DNA of 64,000 nt from Pseudomonas denitrificans (nom. rej.) (GTDB lineage Bacteria > Pseudomonadota > Gammaproteobacteria > Pseudomonadales > Pseudomonadaceae). The DNA lies in NCBI RefSeq assembly GCF_008807415.1, contig NZ_CP043626.1, positions 6,672,501-6,736,500 on the forward strand, written 5' to 3'. Shown here piece after piece: positions 1 to 7,872 of this stretch. The notes under the pieces were generated by a model. The model was not told the origin of the DNA. It searched no databases and was given only the letters and a program-made list of their open reading frames with translations. Within the stretch, counting starts at the first letter, position 1. The number at the start of each line of letters is the position of its first letter. Both the position numbers and the translations under genes were made by a program.

Positions 1-1
1 G

Positions 2-991
2 CTGGAAATCCTCCTGCGCGATCCGGGCATCTCGGAAATCCTGGTCAACGGCCCGGACCGGGTGTTCATCGAGCACGAAGGCCGGCTGTACCAGAGCGAC
101 CTGCGCTTCATCGATGACCACCATGTGCAGCGGGTGATCCAGCGCATCCTCGCGCCCCTGGGGCGGCGCCTGGACGAGTCCAGTCCGATGGTGGACGCGC
201 GCCTGCCCGATGGCAGCCGGGTCAACGCGATCATCCCGCCGGTGGCGCTGGACGGGCCCTGCCTGTCGATCCGCAAATTCAGCAAGGAGCTGCTCAAGAG
301 TGCCGACCTGCTGGCCTACCAGAGCGTCGACGAAGCGATGCTGGCGTTCCTCCGCCAGGCGGTGGCGAGCCGCTGCAACATCCTCATCAGCGGCGGCACC
401 GGCACTGGCAAGACCACGCTGCTCAACGTCATGAGCAGCTTCATCGACGAGCGCGAGCGCATCGTCACCATCGAGGATACCGCCGAGCTGCAACTGGGCC
501 ACGACCATGTGGTACGGCTGGAGACCCGTCCGCCGAATGCCGAAGGCTTCGGCGAAGTGACTGCCCGCGACCTGATCCGCAACGCCCTGCGGATGCGCCC
601 GGACCGCATCATCCTCGGCGAGATCCGCGGCGTCGAAGTGCTCGACGTTCTGCAGGCGATGAACACCGGTCACGATGGCTCGATGAGCACCGTGCACGCC
701 AACTCCGCCATGGATTCGCTGCTGCGCCTGGAAATGCTGGTGGGGCTCACCGGGCAGCGCGTGCCGGAACAGACCTTGAGGCAGATGCTCTGCTCGGCGC
801 TGGACATCATCGTGCAGATCACCCGCCTGTCCAACGGCCGCCGCTGCGTCAGCGAAATCCTCGAAGTGCTGGAGGTGCGTGACGGTGTCTACGTCACCAA
901 CTCGCTGTTCAGCCTGGATCGGCGTGGCACCGGGCAATTCGTCCGCACGGCCCAGCCGGGCGGCATCAAGTTTCGCCAGGTGCTGCTGTGA
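2..991 (+). CDS. tadA: TadA/CpaF secretion ATPase of the Flp/Tad pilus (5' end missing)
   Basis: This is the hexameric ATPase that powers Flp pilus assembly at the inner membrane. The frame is open to the left edge, so about 329 C-terminal residues are present and the true start lies outside the window. The visible part opens with the CpaF-type segment [18 protein letters not shown]. The Walker A motif GGTGTGKTT lies at nt 392-418, followed by a Walker B/Asp-box region ([14 protein letters not shown]) and the His-box region ([13 protein letters not shown]), all typical of type II/IV secretion ATPases. The stop overlaps the GTG start of tadB (GTGA), which indicates translational coupling. The gene belongs to the tad operon whose flp, rcp and tadZ genes would be expected upstream. 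Confidence 0.95.
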   Translation: MEILLRDPGISEILVNGPDRVFIEHEGRLYQSDLRFIDDHHVQRVIQRILAPLGRRLDESSPMVDARLPDGSRVNAIIPPVALDGPCLSIRKFSKELLKSADLLAYQSVDEAMLAFLRQAVASRCNILISGGTGTGKTTLLNVMSSFIDERERIVTIEDTAELQLGHDHVVRLETRPPNAEGFGEVTARDLIRNALRMRPDRIILGEIRGVEVLDVLQAMNTGHDGSMSTVHANSAMDSLLRLEMLVGLTGQRVPEQTLRQMLCSALDIIVQITRLSNGRRCVSEILEVLEVRDGVYVTNSLFSLDRRGTGQFVRTAQPGGIKFRQVLL

Positions 992-1875
992 GCGGCGCAC
1001 TCTGGCTGGTCGTGGCCAGCCTGGCGCTGGCGGCGCTGGGCATGGGGCTGGCGGGCATGAGCTGGCGTGCGCGGCACCATGAGCTGGTGATGCGCCGCCT
1101 GAGCGGAGAGACTGTGGTTGCCGGAGGAGGGCGTGCCCGCAGCAGCCACTGGCTGGCGCGGCGCATGCGGCGTGCCGGCATCACCGACATGCGCGGCTGG
1201 GTACTGGGGGCCGTGGTGGTTTGCATTGTGCTGGGGCTGTTCGGGCAGCGCCTGGCCGGTCCGGTGGGGGCGCTTTGCGGCGTCGGGGTCGGCGTGCTCG
1301 GCTTCCATGCACTGCTCAATCTGCTGTACCGGCGTCGCCTGCAGAAAATGATCCGGCAGATGCCCAACTTCCTCGACCAGGTGGTACGCAGCCTGCACTC
1401 GGGGCGAACCCTGGGCGATGCCATCACCCAGGCGGTGAACGCGGCCGACGACCCGCTGCGGGAAATCTTCTCGCTGGTGAACAACCATGTGTTGCTGGGC
1501 ATCAGTCTGCCAGAGGCACTGCAGGAGGTGGCAGAGCTCTACGACGTGGAAGAGCTGCACGTGCTCTCCCTCGGCGTGGCGGTGAACCACCGTTACGGCG
1601 GCAATACCACCGACCTGCTGGAAAACATCATCAAGGTCATCCACGAGCGGGAGAAACTCGGCCGCCAGCTGCGCGCCATGACCGGTGAAACCCGCATGAG
1701 CGCCCTGGTGCTGGCGCTGCTGCCGGTGAGCCTGGGCGGCTACATCCTGTTCAGCAATCCGGGCTACCTGATGAACATGTGGCACGACCACGGCGGCCGC
1801 CTGATGTTGCTGACTTCCCTGGGGTTGCAGGTGCTGGGGTGCTACACGCTCTGGCGCATGCTCAAGAGCATCTGA
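988..1875 (+). CDS. tadB: TadB inner-membrane platform protein of the Tad pilus
   Basis: A 295-residue protein of the T2SS GspF/TadB family that forms the inner-membrane platform with TadC and couples the TadA ATPase to pilin polymerisation. Hydrophobic segments lie near the N-terminus (about residues 4-25), at about 70-110 and in the last 60 residues. The central cytoplasmic T2SSF domain includes QMPNFLDQVVRSLHSGRTLG, characteristic of TadB. The start is GTG and overlaps the tadA stop by two bases; no alternative in-frame start is better placed. Confidence 0.93.
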   Translation: MSGALWLVVASLALAALGMGLAGMSWRARHHELVMRRLSGETVVAGGGRARSSHWLARRMRRAGITDMRGWVLGAVVVCIVLGLFGQRLAGPVGALCGVGVGVLGFHALLNLLYRRRLQKMIRQMPNFLDQVVRSLHSGRTLGDAITQAVNAADDPLREIFSLVNNHVLLGISLPEALQEVAELYDVEELHVLSLGVAVNHRYGGNTTDLLENIIKVIHEREKLGRQLRAMTGETRMSALVLALLPVSLGGYILFSNPGYLMNMWHDHGGRLMLLTSLGLQVLGCYTLWRMLKSI

Positions 1876-1885
1876 GGAGGCCGGC

Positions 1886-2794
1886 ATGCCCCTGATGTAC
1901 GGATTGATGGCGGTGATCCTGGCCCTGGCGGCGATCCTCCTGCTGCTCTCGCAGAGCCGCACGGCCGGTCGTGAACAGCGCCTGATCGAGCAGCGCCTGG
2001 GGGGCGATGCAACGCCGCACGGCGCGGGCCAGCGCATGGCGCGGGCGTTCGATCGGATGAGCGAGAGTGGCCTGGGTCGGCGCCTGCAGCTGCGCGATGA
2101 GGAAGTCCGGCTGCTGCTCAACCAGGCCGGCTGGTCCGGCAGTACGCCGCGGCGCATCTACCTGATGTCGATATTCCTGGTTCCCTTGCTGTTCGTGGCC
2201 ATCGTACTGGTGGTCCTGGCCACGCCGGGGCACGCCCATACCTCGCCGCTGCTGCCATTGTCCTTCGCTGCCGGGATCGGTTTCCTGCTGCCCAAGCGGA
2301 TGCTGGCCTACTTCGCCGGCAAGCGCCGTCAGCGTCTGGCGGACGAGGTGATCCTGTTCATCCAGCTGATCCGCATCCTTTTCGACTCCGGTCTCACGGT
2401 GGAGCAGAGCCTGAGGGTCGTCAGCCGGGAAGGGCGGAGCATCGTGCCGGTGCTGGTCGAAGAGCTCGACGGTGTGCTGGCGCATGCCGAAAGCGGCCTG
2501 GACCTGGCGGATGAGCTGGAGCTGCTTAGCAGGCGCCTGGCGGTGGGGGAACTGAGCGACTGCTGCAACGTGCTGCGCCAGATGCTGCGCCAGGGCGGCA
2601 GTGCTCGCGGGTCGCTGCTGACGCTCAAGCAATTGTTCGAGGATCGCCGCCTGACCGGCCTGCAGGAAAAGGTCAGCAAGATGTCGGCGAAGATGAGCCT
2701 GGTGATGATGACGCTGCTGTTTCCGGCGCTGCTGATCATCCTCGCCGGGCCCGGCTTCCTCGCGATCACCAAGGCCCTGGGGAGAATGGGATGA
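1886..2794 (+). CDS. tadC: TadC inner-membrane platform protein of the Tad pilus
   Basis: A 302-residue GspF/TadC-family protein, the partner of TadB in the inner-membrane platform. An N-terminal membrane segment, two further segments around residues 90-135 and a C-terminal hydrophobic pair flank a T2SSF domain. That domain contains LIQLIRILFDSGLTVEQSLR and a C-terminal KMSAKMSLVMM stretch typical of TadC. The ATG follows a GAGG ribosome site (nt 1875-1878). The stop overlaps the tadD start (ATGA). Confidence 0.93.
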   Translation: MPLMYGLMAVILALAAILLLLSQSRTAGREQRLIEQRLGGDATPHGAGQRMARAFDRMSESGLGRRLQLRDEEVRLLLNQAGWSGSTPRRIYLMSIFLVPLLFVAIVLVVLATPGHAHTSPLLPLSFAAGIGFLLPKRMLAYFAGKRRQRLADEVILFIQLIRILFDSGLTVEQSLRVVSREGRSIVPVLVEELDGVLAHAESGLDLADELELLSRRLAVGELSDCCNVLRQMLRQGGSARGSLLTLKQLFEDRRLTGLQEKVSKMSAKMSLVMMTLLFPALLIILAGPGFLAITKALGRMG

Positions 2795-3591
2795 GAAACG
2801 CGTGCTTGATCGGCCTGCTGGGCCTGACCCTTGGCGGTTGCGCCAACTTCGACAGCCTGGGGGGCGGGCCGAGCGTCGGGCAGAACTGCGACGAGAAGCT
2901 CGGCCAGGCGGTGGAGCTGCAGCTCAACCTGGCCCGCGAGATGCTGGACAACGGCCGCGCCCACGCCGCCCTGGCCAACCTGGAAGCCCTGCCGCCGAAC
3001 TCGCTGGAAGTGCGCGAAAGCAAGGCGCTGGCCCTGCGCCGTATCGGTGATCCCAAGGCGCGCATCGTCTACGAAGGACTGCTGGGCACTTGCAAGTCCG
3101 CCGAGGCCCATCATGGCCTGGGCCAGATCGCCATGCGCGGCGGTAATACCGTGGAAGCCGAGCGCGAGCTGCGTGAAGCGGCGCGGCTGCAGCCCACCGA
3201 CAGCGCGCTGCGCAACGACCTGGGTTACGTCCTGCTGCGGCGCGGTGAGCTGGAGAAGGCGCGCTTCGAGTTCATCACCGCCATGGAACTGAACGAACAC
3301 GACAAGCTGCCGGCCACCAACCTGCTCAGCGTCATGTTCATCCAGGGCGAGAACAGCGAGGCCAGCCGGTTGATCCAGAGTGTCGGGCTGTCCGCCGATC
3401 AGGTCCGCGCGGCCCAGGACCAGGCGAGGGACCTGCGCCCGGCAAGCCCCGCCAGCCCGGCCAGCCAGCCGGCGGTGCAGGCCGAAAGCGTGAGTTACGT
3501 GGACGATGCAGTGGAAGACGCGCACCCCGCGCTGGTCGAGTCGACCCCGGCGGTGGCGCGGGACGCCAAGTTGCTGGTCAAGGCCCGCTGA
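2791..3591 (+). CDS. tadD: TadD, TPR-containing lipoprotein of the Tad pilus
   Basis: A 266-residue lipoprotein needed for Tad secretin and pilus assembly. The lipobox LTLGGC places the lipidated cysteine at residue 17. At least three TPR-like helical repeats follow (for example AHHGLGQIAMRGGNTVEAER and LRNDLGYVLLRRGELEKARF), matching the TadD family. The C-terminal 60 residues are Ala/Pro/Ser-rich and probably disordered. The start overlaps the tadC stop. Confidence 0.92.
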   Translation: MRNACLIGLLGLTLGGCANFDSLGGGPSVGQNCDEKLGQAVELQLNLAREMLDNGRAHAALANLEALPPNSLEVRESKALALRRIGDPKARIVYEGLLGTCKSAEAHHGLGQIAMRGGNTVEAERELREAARLQPTDSALRNDLGYVLLRRGELEKARFEFITAMELNEHDKLPATNLLSVMFIQGENSEASRLIQSVGLSADQVRAAQDQARDLRPASPASPASQPAVQAESVSYVDDAVEDAHPALVESTPAVARDAKLLVKAR

Positions 3592-3610
3592 GGTGGGCAG
3601 GGAGGGAGGG

Positions 3611-3892
3611 ATGAAGACATGGATTCTGGCCGGCGCACTGCTGGCGACGCCGATGCTGGCCCAGGCGGTGGAGACTACCCACACCGAAGCCGGCACCACC
3701 GCTCGTGACCAGCAGGAAGTGCTGACCTGGCTGGACCTGCAGAGCAGCGGCAAGGCCGCCTCGGCCCACCGGCAGAGCGCCACACCGGCCGAGCGCGATC
3801 GCGCCTACCAGCGCTACCTGAAGAGCTATACCCACGAGATTCCCGAGTACCTGCTCGACGACAACAACGGCTTCAGCACCGACAAGAACTGA
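3611..3892 (+). CDS. DUF3613-type small periplasmic protein of the tad operon
   Basis: A 93-residue protein whose start was set at the ATG directly after a GGGAGGGAGGG ribosome site; a longer in-frame reading begins inside tadD and is not credible. The first 21 residues form a clear signal peptide ending AQA. The rest is hydrophilic, with one likely helical segment (PAERDRAYQRYLKSYTHEIP). Position and features match the small DUF3613 protein between tadD and tadG in P. aeruginosa. Its function is unknown; co-occurrence suggests a role in pilus biogenesis. Confidence 0.82.
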   Translation: MKTWILAGALLATPMLAQAVETTHTEAGTTARDQQEVLTWLDLQSSGKAASAHRQSATPAERDRAYQRYLKSYTHEIPEYLLDDNNGFSTDKN

Positions 3893-3910
3893 TCCCTTCC
3901 GGAGGCTGCC

Positions 3911-5628
3911 ATGGGACGTGAAAGGCAGCGAGGCGCAATCGGCGTCATGGCGGCGGTAACGCTGCTGCTGGCGCTGATCTGCCTGGCCCTGGTGATCGAC
4001 ACCGGGCGCCTGTACTTCGAACAACGCAAGCTGCAGCGTGTGGCGGACATGGCGGCGCTGGAAGCCGCCACCCAGGGCGGTATGTGCGGTGCCGCCAATG
4101 CCGATCTGGGAGGGCTGGCGCTTTCGAGTGCGGCGAAGAATGGCTTCGTTCCCGGTGCAGGGGACTCGCTTAGCGCGACGCTGGGCACCGTGGAGTTCGA
4201 TGATCGATACGGCGGCGCGGATTCCGGACGGACCTTCAGCACCGGCGGGGAGATGGCTGATGCGGTGCAGGTCCAGGTAACCCACTCGGTCCCGTCGAGC
4301 CTGGTACTGAATGTGGCGGCGGTGTTCAGCAACGTTCCGGCGCAAACCGAGCTCACAGCCACAGCAGTGGCTCGGCGTACAGCCATGGCTGGGCTGTCGG
4401 CGGGGACCGAGCTGGCTGACCTCGATAGCTCGCAATCGATCCTGTTGAACAATCTGCTCAATGCACTGCTGGGTAGCAATCTGTCGTTGAACGCGGCGGG
4501 GTACAAGGGCTTGGCCAATGCCAATCTCAGCCTGCTGGCGCTGGCCGACAATCTGCGAGCGGCGGGAGTCAACGTTCAGGCGGGCAGCGTGGAATCGCTG
4601 CTGGGCACGCAAGCCAGCCTTGCCCAACTGCTCGGCGCGACAGTGGATGCCATCAACCCATCCCAGGCGCTGGGGCTCGATACGTCGTTGCTGCGCAGTC
4701 AATTGATCACGGGGGGATCAACAAGGCAAGCGTGACATTGGGCGGCATCCTGACTGTGGTCGCGCCGGACTCGGTGCGCGACCAGGCGCTGCAGGGGCAG
4801 GTCAATGCACTGGACCTGATCACCGCACTGGCAATGGTGGCGAACAAGCAGCATGCCGTCACGCTGGGCACGGACATCAACCTGGGCGGGTTGCTGGGCG
4901 CCACGGTCAAGCTTTGGATCGTCGAGCCCCCGCAGATTGCCTTCGGTTACCCGGGCAAGAACAGTAATGGTCAGTGGCGCACACAGGTTCATACCGCGGC
5001 ATTGCGCATGAGCGTGGAGGCGACGGCTGGGATTCCGGGCGTTCTCGATGTGGACTTGGGGCTGGCGGTGGACGTCGCACAGGGAACGGCCGCGCTCGAC
5101 ACCATCGAGTGCGGCGGCGTCGGCAAGGCGGTCGATGTCACGGTTAACGCATTGCCGGGCATTGCTCAGTTGCAGCTAGGGAAATATGCCGACCCCAAAA
5201 GCGGAGCGGTTTCGCCTATTTCAGTCAAAGTTCTCAGCGGCCTGGTCAAGCTGGACGTGTCAGCCGCCAGCGTGGTGGGAGGCGCCTCGGGAACGACCTT
5301 GAAGTACAAGGTGAGTCAACCCTCGGACCTCCCCAGTGAAGACAAGTCGGCGAAAAGTTCGCTGGGCAGCTCGCTCGACAATGCACTGGCGACACTGGCG
5401 TCGTCGATCAAGGTCACGCCGAGCATTCTGGGGGCGGATCCGCTGGGACTGATTGGTGCAACCTTGGGAGGCTTGGTCAGTAGCCTGCTGACTGTGCTGA
5501 AACCCGCGATTGCGGCGCTTGGCCACGTGGTGCTGGACCCTTTGCTGCGTTTGCTGGGCGTCAGCCTGGGGGTTATCGACGTACGCCTCATCGACCTCCA
5601 GACCGGCGGCGCAGAGCTGCTGATCTGA
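3911..5628 (+). pseudogene. tadG: tadG, Tad pilus-associated protein, interrupted by a frameshift
   Basis: Two adjacent reading frames together encode one TadG-like protein of about 572 residues. The first (3911-4735) begins with the TadE/G-type N-terminus RGAIGVMAAVTLLLALICLA and the following RKLQRVADMAALEAAT segment. It stops just after a run of six G (4711-4716). The second frame continues the protein from the same point (INKASVTLGGILTVVAP) to 5628. One additional G in the run restores a single frame. As read, the second part could start only at GTG 4732, which overlaps the stop of the first. This is either a sequencing error, a real mutation or a switchable tract. If real, Tad pilus attachment functions would probably be impaired. 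Confidence 0.85.
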
Positions 5629-5652
5629 AGGTCGGCGGAGATGGCAGCGGTC

Positions 5653-6489
5653 TCAGTGCACCGCGCTGCTCTGCGAGGCGCTGGGGGAGATGGCGAGGGC
5701 GAGCTGGGTGCGGTTGTGCATGTGCATCAGCCGCAGCACCTGGGAGACATAGAGCTTCACGGTGTTCTCGGTGATCCCCAGGTCATAGGCGATCTGGTAG
5801 TTGGTCAGCCCCTTGCTCACCAGGCGCGCCACTGCCTGCTGGCGCGGCGAGAGCTTGTTGAACAGCGGGTTGTTCACCACCGGCGTCATCTGCTCGGCAT
5901 TGCTCGGTGCTGCGCTGGCCGCAGGCTCGGGCTGTTCCTGCTTGAGCACGCTGCTGCTGGCCGGTTGGCCGCCGCCGCCATGGACCTCGTACTTGATCTT
6001 GTGGATATCCCGCGAGATCGAGTTGAGCGATTCGGCGAGGTACTCCAGGCGCTGGTTCACATGGCTCAGGCTGAGCTGGCTGCGGATGCGCTCATGCAGG
6101 CGCGCCTCCAGGCGTTCCAGGCCCTTGAGCAGGTCCATCGGCGCCACTGGCTTCTGGTAGTAATCGGCGACGCCGACGCGCATGGCCTCGATCACTTCCT
6201 GGCTGCCTTGCTGGCCGGTGAGGATGATGGTCTCGAAGAACCGCGTCGCGCCGGCCACATCCTTGAGCGCCTCGACCACGCGGATGCCGTTGTCGCGACC
6301 CAGACCCAGGTCGCAGATCACCAGGCCGATCGAGGCGTCATCGCGGAATTTCTGCAGGGCGCTGTCCTTGCTGTCGCTGACCACGCAGCGGTAGCCGCTG
6401 TTCTCCAGCAGTTCGGAAAGCTCCGCAGTGACCTGAGGCTCGTCATCGATGACCAGCACGCTGAAACGGCGATTGGCCGTTTTTTCCAT
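5653..6489 (-). CDS. pprB: PprB, NarL-type response regulator controlling Tad pili
   Basis: A 278-residue response regulator. The REC domain covers about residues 10-125 (VLVIDDEP acidic pocket; phospho-acceptor Asp in VICDLGLG; Lys in YYQKPVAP). A linker with a predicted helix and an Ala/Pro/Ser-rich stretch follows, and then a LuxR-type helix-turn-helix (LSPRQQAVARLVSKGLTNYQIAYDLGITENTVK). Gene order next to fppA, a TadE-like gene and pprA identifies it as PprB, which in P. aeruginosa activates flp-tad, CupE fimbriae and other biofilm determinants. It is convergent with tadG, with only 24 bases between them. Confidence 0.92.
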   Translation of the reverse strand: MEKTANRRFSVLVIDDEPQVTAELSELLENSGYRCVVSDSKDSALQKFRDDASIGLVICDLGLGRDNGIRVVEALKDVAGATRFFETIILTGQQGSQEVIEAMRVGVADYYQKPVAPMDLLKGLERLEARLHERIRSQLSLSHVNQRLEYLAESLNSISRDIHKIKYEVHGGGGQPASSSVLKQEQPEPAASAAPSNAEQMTPVVNNPLFNKLSPRQQAVARLVSKGLTNYQIAYDLGITENTVKLYVSQVLRLMHMHNRTQLALAISPSASQSSAVH

Positions 6490-6639
6490 GACTGCACGCT
6501 CCTTGAAAGATTACTTCCATTATTTTTATCGTCCGGCCGTTCAATTACCGTAGCCGGATCGTCCCATCAGGCGATGGGTGGTATTAACCCTTAGCATATA
6601 GTCGTTAAGTTTGGACTCTGCCAATTGTCGGAATCATTT

Positions 6640-7119
6640 TTATTTGAGGAGCGACAGGGCCGTCAGAAGACCGGCGAACAGTGCGAAGATGAAAGGAAAT
6701 GACTTGAATCTTGACGGTTGCAGTTTGGTTAATTGCGATTTGCAATTAGCCGGTACTTTATCCGAATCAATCAAAAGTTTGCTGGCGAACATCAGCACCA
6801 CACAGAACAGGCAGGCCAGCGCCAAGGTGTAGAGCACCGTCAGCGGGTCGCTGGCCAGGCCCAGGGCGATCAGTATTTTCACGTCGGCGGCGCCCAGCTT
6901 CCCCAGCCAGTAACCCGGCACGCTGAGCAGCGCCGCCAGCAACGCGGCGACCCCCGCGGCAAGCGGCGCATAGCCTGTCAGCGTATGGCCCGTGACCAGC
7001 AGGAACAGCAGGGCCGCCAGCGCCCCGCCCAGCGTCAGCCAGTTGCTGACCCGCAGCCGGGTGAGGTCCTGGCTGGCACAGACGGCGAACCAGCCCAGCA
7101 GGCAGAGTTTGAACAGCAT
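6640..7119 (-). CDS. fppA: FppA/TadV-type prepilin peptidase
   Basis: A 159-residue A24-family aspartic prepilin peptidase (short CpaA/TadV form) that processes the Flp pilin and the TadE/F pseudopilins in the inner membrane. The first catalytic Asp lies in SQDLTRLRVSNWL near residue 18 and the second in LGAADVKIL near residue 79. The usual GxGD motif is therefore GAAD here. Several hydrophobic segments cover the protein. It is transcribed in the same direction as pprB, 150 bases upstream, and divergently from the TadE-like gene. Confidence 0.9.
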   Translation of the reverse strand: MLFKLCLLGWFAVCASQDLTRLRVSNWLTLGGALAALLFLLVTGHTLTGYAPLAAGVAALLAALLSVPGYWLGKLGAADVKILIALGLASDPLTVLYTLALACLFCVVLMFASKLLIDSDKVPANCKSQLTKLQPSRFKSFPFIFALFAGLLTALSLLK

Positions 7120-7393
7120 CGAGAATGTCCTTATCCCGGCACGGCGACTTCGAAGCAGGTTAGTGGAGTTTTAAGGTATCCCCCACTTCAGCGCCATATT
7201 GCAATTGAAGCCATGGGTAATCGAGTTTGGCTCGCAAGGTTATTCCGATAGGCCATGAGGGCGAATCCTGGAAGAGCGCCTAGTATTGCTGGAGAACGGT
7301 GTTTATCCGACGGCGAGTATCTTCAGTAAAGTTCCGCTGTGCCGACAAGTTGAACGATCATTCAAGTTGCAAGTTGGTCCGGGAGTATTTCGC

Positions 7394-7864
7394 ATGAACG
7401 GAGTCGGCGGGCGTGGCACTCAACGAGGCGCGGTGGCTATCGAGTTCGCCGCCGTATTCGTGCTGTTCTTCGCAGTTCTCTACGGACTGCTCGGTTATTG
7501 CGTGCCCCTGCTGATGCTGCAGTCGTTCAACGATGCGGCTGCGGCGGGGGCGCGAGTGGCCGTCTCGGTGAACCCCCAGGCACCGGGCGGCTACAACGCC
7601 GCGCTCAAGGCTGCCGTGGACAGCGCCGTGACCGAGCGCCTGAGCTGGATGCCGGCGAGCTGGCGCAACGGCTGCTACGGCGGGCAATTCATGGCCACGC
7701 CCACCACGGAGTCTGTTTCGGGTCGTGACTACACCCGCGTGCAGGTGTGCGTCAGTTACCCCTACGCCACCTCGCCCATCGTCCCGCTGCTGACCCTGCC
7801 GGGAATCGGCACGGTACCGCGCCTGCCCGACGTGCTCAGCGGCACCGCCAGCGTCCTGCTCTGA
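7394..7864 (+). CDS. TadE/TadF-like pseudopilin
   Basis: A 156-residue TadE-family protein (counterpart of the gene between fppA and pprA in P. aeruginosa). A short basic N-terminus (RGTQRGAVAIEFAAVF) has the G-x-x-x-x-E processing pattern of TadE-like pseudopilins. It is followed by a hydrophobic helix, so FppA is the likely processing enzyme. The C-terminal periplasmic part has three cysteines (NGCYGG, VQVCVSY and one near the membrane). The start was chosen at ATG 7394 because the upstream in-frame sequence looks non-coding. pprA begins eight bases after the stop. Confidence 0.83.
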   Translation: MNGVGGRGTQRGAVAIEFAAVFVLFFAVLYGLLGYCVPLLMLQSFNDAAAAGARVAVSVNPQAPGGYNAALKAAVDSAVTERLSWMPASWRNGCYGGQFMATPTTESVSGRDYTRVQVCVSYPYATSPIVPLLTLPGIGTVPRLPDVLSGTASVLL

Positions 7865-7872
7865 GGTACTGG

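Noticed and set aside
5641..6594. 317-residue plus-strand open frame opposite pprB
   Set aside because: Overlaps PprB completely and shows no domain; PprB is certain by motifs and synteny.
7286..7393. N-terminal extension of the TadE-like protein
   Set aside because: The extra sequence lacks a ribosome site and would put residues before the conserved basic/hydrophobic N-terminus; ATG 7394 is preferred.
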